A DNA stretch of 13,041 nt from Bacillota bacterium (GTDB taxonomy: Bacteria; Bacillota; Clostridia; Christensenellales; Aristaeellaceae): NCBI GenBank assembly GCA_023392755.1, contig JAEWNM010000016.1, positions 1 to 13,041 of the forward strand, read 5' to 3'. The position numbers and the translations under genes were made by a program. This document shows, one piece after another, positions 7,160 to 11,498 of this stretch (its first letter is position 1; every line of letters starts with the position of its first letter). The notes under the pieces were generated by a model, which saw nothing but the letters and a program-made list of their open reading frames with translations, made no database searches and had not been told where the DNA came from.

Positions 7160-8431
7160 ATGAAATACACGGATCGGCGGCGGTACAGGGCGTGGCTTCA
7201 GACCGCCCTTGCCAAGGAGAGCCTGAACCGGGAAGAGATCGAAAAAATCATTTGCGGGCAGCTCATGCTACCCGTACGTGAAATCGACGGCGGGCTTTTG
7301 AAGGAATGCTTTGCCGCTCTGGAGACGCCGGGCGGCGAGAGCGACTTTGCCCATGAGGACAGGACCTGGCTTGGCATCCGGCGGGATATCGCTTCCATGG
7401 AAAGCGGAAGCCGGGCAAAACCTGCCGTGCCTAATGCCAGGCGTATGGCAGTGCTCATACTGGCCGCGGTGCTGCTTCTGGCGCTGGCCGCCGCCGCGAT
7501 AGCCGCCGCCCTTGGTTATCGTATTTTTGGCTTCCCTATGCCTGCCGATCATCCTGCCTCCTATGTTCAGGAGGGCGCCTATGACCTGACGCGGCGGAAT
7601 CTTGTCCGTGTCAGCTATGACCATGTGGATGTTGAAGTGCGGGAAGCCATCTATGACGGGAAGGAGCTTCGGGTGGTCTATTCCGTCAGGGACCGGAGCG
7701 CCTCACAGCTGCTTGCGGAGGAAGACAAATATCATCCCATGGAGGCGGCCGGGCTGGACGGGGTGCTTTCCTGCTGCGATTGGGTATCAATCAACGGGCA
7801 GGATGTCATGCTCAGTGATGTGGGGGAGGAGCCTGGCGACCTGTCCGGTGAAATGCTGTACTCCTTTTCGGCGCTTTTGTCGGATCAGGATGTCCATCCC
7901 GAAGGCGTCTTTACGGTGGGGCTTCCGCTGCGCAAGGATGAGGCGGGGAGAACCTATGTACCTTCGGAACTGACATTTTCCCTGAATGCGCAGGATGCAA
8001 GGAAGTGGGTGCGTACAGCCGGCCCTGCGGATACCTTTGTGGGAGACTTCCATATCGCCATGACGGAGGCGGAGTTTTCTCCCCTTTCCGGCGCGGTCCT
8101 GCTGGTTATTACGGATAAAACGCAAGCCAATGCGCAAGCACCGGGCGAATCAATTCCGAACAATGAAACCTGGCCCGGCAAGGAGCCAAGCCCGCTGGAA
8201 GAGGAGGCGTTCAGGTGGGGCGGCGCGCAGCTGTTTACACCGGATGGCATCCAGGTGGGCCTTGCCGGCGTCGCGTACTGGTCCTATAGGGAAGGGCCGG
8301 GGATCATGCCCCTTATGCTGCGCGTAACCCCGCCCCAGGGCGATGGCTGGCCGGCTGAAATGATACTTGTCGTTTGTGATGACAAGGGGAACAAGGATTC
8401 CGGGCGCTCTATCCCCATACGCCTTCAATGA
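7160..8431 (+). CDS. Probable membrane-anchored anti-sigma factor with large extracytoplasmic domain
   Basis: A 423-residue protein. ATG 7160 is chosen because GGGGGAGG (7146-7153) lies 6 nt upstream; an in-frame TTG at 7142 lies before that site. Residues 1-94 are charged and probably cytoplasmic, where such proteins hold the sigma factor. One transmembrane helix follows at about 95-119, rich in Ala, Leu and Ile. About 300 residues then face outside, with DVEVREAIYDGKELRVVYSVRD near the start, a pattern I associate with DUF4179-type anti-sigma proteins of Clostridia and Bacilli. No zinc-binding HxxxCxxC anti-sigma motif is visible. The order sigma then anti-sigma, the 37-nt gap and the absence of an internal terminator support one operon. 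The function is inferred from layout and context. Confidence 0.75.
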   Translation: MKYTDRRRYRAWLQTALAKESLNREEIEKIICGQLMLPVREIDGGLLKECFAALETPGGESDFAHEDRTWLGIRRDIASMESGSRAKPAVPNARRMAVLILAAVLLLALAAAAIAAALGYRIFGFPMPADHPASYVQEGAYDLTRRNLVRVSYDHVDVEVREAIYDGKELRVVYSVRDRSASQLLAEEDKYHPMEAAGLDGVLSCCDWVSINGQDVMLSDVGEEPGDLSGEMLYSFSALLSDQDVHPEGVFTVGLPLRKDEAGRTYVPSELTFSLNAQDARKWVRTAGPADTFVGDFHIAMTEAEFSPLSGAVLLVITDKTQANAQAPGESIPNNETWPGKEPSPLEEEAFRWGGAQLFTPDGIQVGLAGVAYWSYREGPGIMPLMLRVTPPQGDGWPAEMILVVCDDKGNKDSGRSIPIRLQ

Positions 8432-8520
8432 CCTGTGGATAAGCAAGATGCGGCGCTTGACATGTCGCAGCGGCAAGCTGCGCAATTCCGGGCGGCGAAA
8501 GCCGGGTTTAAATGAAAAAA
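8432..8520 (+). other. Gene-free gap with two small hairpins
   Basis: Downstream of the anti-sigma gene lie CGCAGC/GCTGCG (8466-8471, 8477-8482) and CGGC-GAAA-GCCG (8493-8504) followed by TTTAAA. Either could end transcription, but neither has a proper T-run. Confidence 0.3.
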
Positions 8521-8559
8521 GGTCGTCCCGCTAGCTGCATAACTGTATAACTATTCAGG
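8521..8559 (-). repeat. Diverged direct repeat DR3, copy A
   Basis: It runs from GGTCGTC to AACTATTCAGG and matches 8855-8892 at about three quarters of positions; the last 11 nt are identical. It contains an imperfect palindrome, CTGTATAACTATTCAG (8543-8558). It flanks element copy 3. Confidence 0.5.
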
Positions 8560-8851
8560 GATGACATCCGAAGGTTTCCAAAGGCTCCGGAATCGAGCGC
8601 CGACTGTGTCGGATGAAGCGAGATGAAGGAGGCCAGCGAAAAGAAGCAATGCGAACGACTGTGAAGCAGTGCAACTATTGAGCGGGCTGGGCCGACCGGA
8701 AAGCCCTTTGGTCGCGTCAAAAGACGCGAAATCCTGTTTCTTGAAAACATTATGCAAAATGCGACCTTGGAGCGATAGCCCTTTTGTGAGCGTGCCCTTG
8801 AGCAAGATGGACTTTAGCCCTCCGATACCTTTCTGTTTTTTTGATGGTCTG
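8560..8851 (-). mobile_element. Non-autonomous hairpin-rich element, copy 3 (inverted)
   Basis: Read on the minus strand it starts at 8851 with CAGACCATCAAAAAAAC, then GGTATCGGAGGGC, the same left end as copies 1 and 2. The middle carries a covarying double hairpin (repeat unit 1: CCAAAG/CTTTGG and CGCGTC-AAAA-GACGCG). Between the two arms of the first stem sits an extra hairpin cassette of about 110 nt. It lacks the AACAAAGTGGC hairpin right end of the other two copies, so it is a divergent subtype. About 39-nt diverged direct repeats flank it. No gene is present. Confidence 0.5.
8568..8775 (+). repeat. Double-hairpin repeat unit 1 (interrupted)
   Basis: CCGAAGG (8568-8574), then stem CCAAAG (8578-8583) with CTTTGG (8706-8711), then CGCGTC-AAAA-GACGCG (8713-8728). 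About 110 nt carrying another hairpin cassette interrupts the loop of the first stem, yet both arms are intact. The conserved loop sequence GACCGGAAAGCC is kept. Confidence 0.7.
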
Positions 8852-8854
8852 AGG

Positions 8855-8892
8855 GGCCGTCGTGACAGTCGCATAATGGAAAACTATTCAGG
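8855..8892 (-). repeat. Diverged direct repeat DR3, copy B
   Basis: It runs from GGCCGTC to AACTATTCAGG and is the partner of 8521-8559. It is followed by another array unit that begins as copy 3 does (GATG, then CCGAAGG), suggesting two related elements lie in tandem. Confidence 0.5.
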
Positions 8893-8901
8893 AGATGGTG
8901 C

Positions 8902-9068
8902 CCGAAGGTCCATAGCTCCGTAACATCGCCCCCGCCTGTGGCGGAATAGGGCGATGTGGAGGAGGCTGGCCCGAAGGTCCAGGGCGATCGGAAAGCCCTG
9001 GTCGTGCCCGCAGGCACGAAACCCCTTCTGATTGTCTTAAGTCAAAGGGGCAAAATTCATCTGGAAAG
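8902..9068 (+). repeat. Double-hairpin repeat unit 2 with inserted hairpin cassette
   Basis: CCCGAAGGTCCA occurs twice (8901-8912 and 8970-8981) around a 57-nt hairpin cassette. After the second copy come CCAGGGC (8979-8985) paired with GCCCTGG (8995-9001), loop GATCGGAAA, then TCGTGCC-CGCA-GGCACGA (9002-9019) and CCCC. Confidence 0.75.
8913..8969 (+). repeat. Hairpin cassette inside repeat unit 2
   Basis: CTCC-GTAA-CATCGCCC, then CCGCC-TGT-GGCGG, AATA, then GGGCGATG-TGGA-GGAG, followed by GAGGCTGG. It is flanked by the 12-nt repeat CCCGAAGGTCCA on both sides. Confidence 0.75.
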
Positions 9069-9172
9069 ATGGCATCCGAAGGTCCAGGGCGACCGGAAAG
9101 CCCTGTTCGTGCCCGCGGGCACGAAACCCCTTTTGCTTGTTTTAGGTCAAAATGGCAATAACCCTGTAGAAG
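9069..9172 (+). repeat. Double-hairpin repeat unit 3
   Basis: CCGAAGG (9076-9082), stem CAGGGC/GCCCTG (9085-9090, 9100-9105) with loop GACCGGAAA, then the perfect 20-nt palindrome TTCGTGCCCGCGGGCACGAA (9106-9125) and CCCC. Confidence 0.75.
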
Positions 9173-9290
9173 ATGGCGTCCGAAGGTTTCCAAAGACCGA
9201 CCGGAAAGCCCTTTGGTCGCGTCAAAAGACGCGAAATCCTTCTTCTTCAAAATATTATGCAAAATGCAACCCTGGCGCAGCATCCCCTGT
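9173..9290 (+). repeat. Double-hairpin repeat unit 4
   Basis: CCGAAGG (9180-9186), stem CCAAAG/CTTTGG (9190-9195, 9211-9216), then CGCGTC-AAAA-GACGCG (9218-9233). Its tail, TTATGCAAAATGC, matches the tail of unit 1. It ends about 20 nt before the stop codon of the acetyltransferase gene. Confidence 0.75.
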
Positions 9291-9312
9291 TGTATTGGTC
9301 TTTGCAAACCGC

Positions 9313-9840
9313 TTACTTCACCCGCTGGTACTTGAAATAGTCAAAAACGCAGGGCTCGCCGTCGTAGGCCAAAATGCGGGTGTCACAATATACAAACCCA
9401 AGCTTTTCAATAACACGCCGCGAAGGCTTGTTTTCCGGCTTGACGATAGCCGATAATGAGTCTTTGCCTATCCCGTCAAAAAACCAGTTCATCATCGCCT
9501 GCCCCGCCTCCGCCGCGTATCCTTTGTTTTGGTGCTCATCGGCTATGGCAAACAAAATCTCGGTTTCTCCCCCAATCTCCTCTTTGGGGGCCACGCCGAC
9601 AAGGCCAATGACTTCTTCGTTTGATTTCAGTTCTACGGCCAGCACCATGAACGGCTTCTCCATATTCAGCTTTGACTGTATCCAGGCTATCCATCCGCGC
9701 GCTTTTTCGGCGGTCTCCAAAATCATGTCTGAAAGGAAGTGCGCAACAACAGGCTGCTTGCTGTTGCGGCTTGCGGCTTCAGCGTCTGCTTCGCTAAACG
9801 GGCGCAGCAGCAATCGTGCGGTTTCAAGGCGTATACGCAT
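9313..9840 (-). CDS. GNAT-family N-acetyltransferase, RimJ/RimL type
   Basis: A 175-residue acetyltransferase, complete for the family. ATG at 9840; GGGAG lies 8 nt upstream on the minus strand. The N-terminus IRLETARLLLRPFSEADAEA is the usual start of RimJ/RimL-like GNAT proteins. The acetyl-CoA-binding motif A appears as QNKGYAAEAGQAMMNWFF, preceded by the beta strand ETEILFAIADE; NKPSRRVIEKLGFV is the standard motif-B region. It transfers an acetyl group from acetyl-CoA to an amine, but the acceptor (ribosomal protein, antibiotic or small molecule) cannot be told. The gene is monocistronic, has its own promoter at 9897-9925, and runs into the hairpin array downstream of its stop. Confidence 0.9.
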   Translation of the reverse strand: MRIRLETARLLLRPFSEADAEAASRNSKQPVVAHFLSDMILETAEKARGWIAWIQSKLNMEKPFMVLAVELKSNEEVIGLVGVAPKEEIGGETEILFAIADEHQNKGYAAEAGQAMMNWFFDGIGKDSLSAIVKPENKPSRRVIEKLGFVYCDTRILAYDGEPCVFDYFKYQRVK

Positions 9841-9896
9841 AATAAGTCTCCCTGCTGATTTATGTTATTTTGTGATACCTCGCTTCCGGTAAAAAT

Positions 9897-9925
9897 ATGG
9901 TAACAGATTGCCCACTCTATGGCAA
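9897..9925 (-). promoter_or_regulatory. Predicted promoter of the acetyltransferase gene
   Basis: On the minus strand, TTGCCA (9925-9920), a 17-nt spacer, then TACCAT (9902-9897). This is 5/6 and 4/6 to the housekeeping consensus, 57 nt before the start codon. Confidence 0.5.
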
Positions 9926-10136
9926 GCACCATGGAATATGTTTATTGTTCAAAAGGCGAAGGATAGGTTGCGCAAGCCTTCCGCGGTGAGTTCCGCCGGC
10001 AGGCGTTTACCATTGCCTCCGGCGGCTGGCCCGGCCTTGCATGTGCCGCCAATGGGCGCGCATGACTGCGTATCCCGCGGTGATATATGTTAAGCGCACA
10101 TTGCTGAGTAGGCTAATTTGCGGGCAGAAGCCATAA
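9926..10136. other. Gene-free stretch without recognised features
   Basis: No convincing gene, RNA or repeat is visible. The plus-strand frame from about 9974 to the TGA near 10066 reads like coding sequence (RGEFRRQAFTIASGGWPG) but has no start or ribosome-binding site and is preceded by an in-frame TAG; it could be a decayed gene end. Confidence 0.3.
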
Positions 10137-10139
10137 CAT

Positions 10140-10166
10140 AACCGCCCGGCAATCAGCCAGGCGGTT
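10140..10166 (+). repeat. Left copy of hairpin direct repeat DR2
   Basis: Twenty-seven nt: AACCGCCCGGC, loop AATCA, then GCCAGGCGGTT. It differs from the right copy at one base (A for G at 10159), which puts one mismatch in the stem. The preceding CAT (10137-10139) complements the ATG following the right copy. Confidence 0.9.
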
Positions 10167-10208
10167 CAGATCATCAAAAAAACCAGGGAGGTATCGGAGG
10201 GCCGTGGT

Positions 10209-10278
10209 CCATCTGGCTCAATCGGCGCGCTGGTTCGCTACTCCCATCTGACTCAATCGGCACCGTGGTTCACTACCG
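10209..10278 (+). repeat. Two tandem 35-nt repeats inside copy 2
   Basis: CCATCTGGCTCAATCGGC from 10209 and CCATCTGACTCAATCGGC from 10244, each followed by a TGGTTCRCTAC variant. The complement CCGATTGAG occurs once in copy 1 (4541-4549). Confidence 0.75.
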
Positions 10279-10286
10279 CTCCCACG

Positions 10287-10430
10287 GCTTGTTTCGTCAG
10301 CCTCCTTCACCCCTCCTTAATCCGCCACTGGCGGAGTCGGGGTTACGGAGCCCCCATCGCTTGTTTCGCCAGCCTCCTCCACCCCTCCCATTTCTGCCAC
10401 TGGCAGGGTCGGGGTTACGGAGCCTCCGAT
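10287..10430 (-). repeat. Two tandem 72-nt hairpin cassettes inside copy 2
   Basis: GCTTGTTTCG begins at 10287 and again at 10359. On the minus strand each cassette reads CTCC-GTAA-CCCC, a short hairpin, GGGG-TGRA-GGAG, then GGCTGRCGAAACAAGC. The apical hairpins are TCCGCC-ACT-GGCGGA (10321-10335) and CTGCC-ACT-GGCAG (10394-10406), a paired base change. The same cassette occurs at 8913-8969 and, diverged, at 8584-8634. Confidence 0.75.
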
Positions 10431-10588
10431 TCTAGATCGCAAACCAGCGACATGTGCGGTGGTTTGCGCAAGAATTTCGAAGAAATTCTCTCCTTGCCCG
10501 AGCAAACGGCCGCAAAAGGCGCAGCCTTTTGCAGTGCAGCGAGGGAAAAACTCAACAAAGTGGCGACAGCCACTTTGTTGATACACTG

Positions 10589-10615
10589 AACCGCCCGGCA
10601 ATCAGCCGGGCGGTT
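10589..10615 (+). repeat. Right copy of hairpin direct repeat DR2; terminator-like hairpin after the peroxiredoxin
   Basis: AACCGCCCGGC, AATCA, GCCGGGCGGTT: a perfect 11-bp stem, 57 nt downstream of the peroxiredoxin stop on the minus strand. Without the element the stem would extend to 14 bp (CATAACC...GGTTATG). T-runs are poor, so termination is probable but not certain. Confidence 0.85.
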
Positions 10616-10672
10616 ATGCTGTATGGAACGAATCTGCTTACGGATACTTCAGCCATTGAGCAATTCGAAAGC

Positions 10673-11356
10673 TCAGGCTTTCTTTTCCCTTTTAAAGCAC
10701 ATAAACCAGTCAAGGCAGTACTTGTCATCATCCTTGCTTTCCATGCGTTCCTTGGCAGTGCCGCAGGAGCCTGCGGTGGGGATAATGACATCATCGCCCG
10801 GCCGCCAATCGGCAGGGGTGGCCACCTTGTCCGCGTCCGCCTTTTGAAGCGCCTGTATGATGCGCTTGATTTCATCAAAATTCCGCCCTGTGGAAAGCGG
10901 GTAGTACAAAATGGTGCGTATCTTGGCCTGCGGATCAATGATGAACACTGCGCGGACAGCCTGGGTGTTGGACTGGCCCGGCTGGATCATGCCATACATA
11001 TTGGCCACTTCCATGCGGATATCCTCAATCAGGGGAAACTTGACCTCAATGTTCTTCTTGCCGTTCCATTCCAGCTCCTGTATTTTGCGCAGCCAGGCAA
11101 TGTGCGCGTACAGGGAGTCGACGGACAGGCCAATAAGCTCGGTGTTCAGCGCCTTGAACTCATCCGCCATGGAGGCGAATGTCATAAATTCCGTGGTGCA
11201 AACAGGCGTGAAGTCGGCGGGATGGGAAAACAGTATGACCCACTTGCCTTTGAAATCCTCCGGGAAATGTATTGGCCCTTGGGTCGTTACGGCGGTGAAG
11301 GAAGGCGCGGCATCTCCAATGAGGGGCATACGATTGAAACCGTTGGCAGTTTCCAT
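10673..11356 (-). CDS. Prx6-type peroxiredoxin
   Basis: A 227-residue cytoplasmic thiol peroxidase that reduces H2O2 and organic hydroperoxides. ATG 11356 is preceded by AAGGAGGA with 8 nt spacing on the minus strand. The peroxidatic site is FSHPADFT-P-V-C53-T-T-E-F (Thr50, Cys53), with the conserved Arg135 in QAVRAVFIID. The length and C-terminal arm fit the Prx6/1-Cys branch of anaerobes and archaea. The tail holds C198, C214 and C220; the C214/C220 spacing of six matches the C-terminal Cys pair of the archaeal Aeropyrum enzyme as I recall it, so recycling through these cysteines is plausible. The AhpF-like flavoprotein at 1373-3028 is a candidate reductase, but it is distant. It follows the CoA-disulfide-reductase fusion on the same strand with a 142-nt gap, so co-transcription or a separate promoter are both possible. 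Confidence 0.94.
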   Translation of the reverse strand: METANGFNRMPLIGDAAPSFTAVTTQGPIHFPEDFKGKWVILFSHPADFTPVCTTEFMTFASMADEFKALNTELIGLSVDSLYAHIAWLRKIQELEWNGKKNIEVKFPLIEDIRMEVANMYGMIQPGQSNTQAVRAVFIIDPQAKIRTILYYPLSTGRNFDEIKRIIQALQKADADKVATPADWRPGDDVIIPTAGSCGTAKERMESKDDDKYCLDWFMCFKREKKA

Positions 11357-11390
11357 GTTTTATTCCTCCTTGCTATTTTGCAATATTTCT

Positions 11391-11443
11391 TGCTCGCTCT
11401 GGGATAATTATCAACATCAATTCCCCGTGTGAAACAGCGAGCA
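11391..11443 (-). promoter_or_regulatory. Inverted repeat around an AT palindrome upstream of the peroxiredoxin
   Basis: TGCTCGCT (11391-11398) and AGCGAGCA (11436-11443) are perfect 8-nt inverted arms 37 nt apart. The interval holds the palindrome GATAATTATC (11403-11412). The core resembles half of a PerR/Fur-type box, but the full consensus is not met. Confidence 0.3.
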
Positions 11444-11498
11444 CGCAATTTTATGAGATTGCATTCAAAACAGGGCCAGTGCCCCGCCTGCCGCCGCC

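Larger units (their letters stand above)
10167..10588 (+). mobile_element. Non-autonomous hairpin-rich element, copy 2
   Basis: About 422 nt with no gene, bounded by 27-nt hairpin direct repeats. It shares the left end (CAGATCATCAAAAAAACC, then GAGGTATCGGAGGGCCG) and the right half with copy 1: GATCGCAAACCAGCGACATG, GAATTTC-GAA-GAAATTC, GCAAAAGGC-GCA-GCCTTTTGC (10511-10531), AACAAAGTGGC-GACA-GCCACTTTGTT (10554-10579) and CACTG. Between the shared parts it carries about 220 extra nt of tandem repeats absent from that place in copy 1, while a related block sits elsewhere and inverted in copy 1. The precise hairpin duplication makes insertion nearly certain; the mechanism is unknown. Confidence 0.75.

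Noticed and set aside
8568..9290. CRISPR array
   Set aside because: Units are about 105 nt, diverged and hairpin-rich throughout, with no constant short repeat and unique spacer pattern and no cas genes.
8888..9307. Minus-strand 139-codon open frame across the repeat array, with a recurring GLSGRPGPS-like peptide; a related one lies at 8551-8874
   Set aside because: The repeats stay in frame (spacings 105 and 108 nt), but residues change radically (ASFDATK versus SCLRARP) exactly where base pairing is kept. Selection is on the hairpins. No credible ribosome-binding site was seen.
9374..9892. Plus-strand 172-codon frame
   Set aside because: Antisense shadow of the acetyltransferase gene, which has family motifs, a ribosome-binding site and a promoter.
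10454..11407. Plus-strand 317-codon frame
   Set aside because: It is antisense to the peroxiredoxin, whose motifs and ribosome-binding site are clear, and it begins inside the insertion element.
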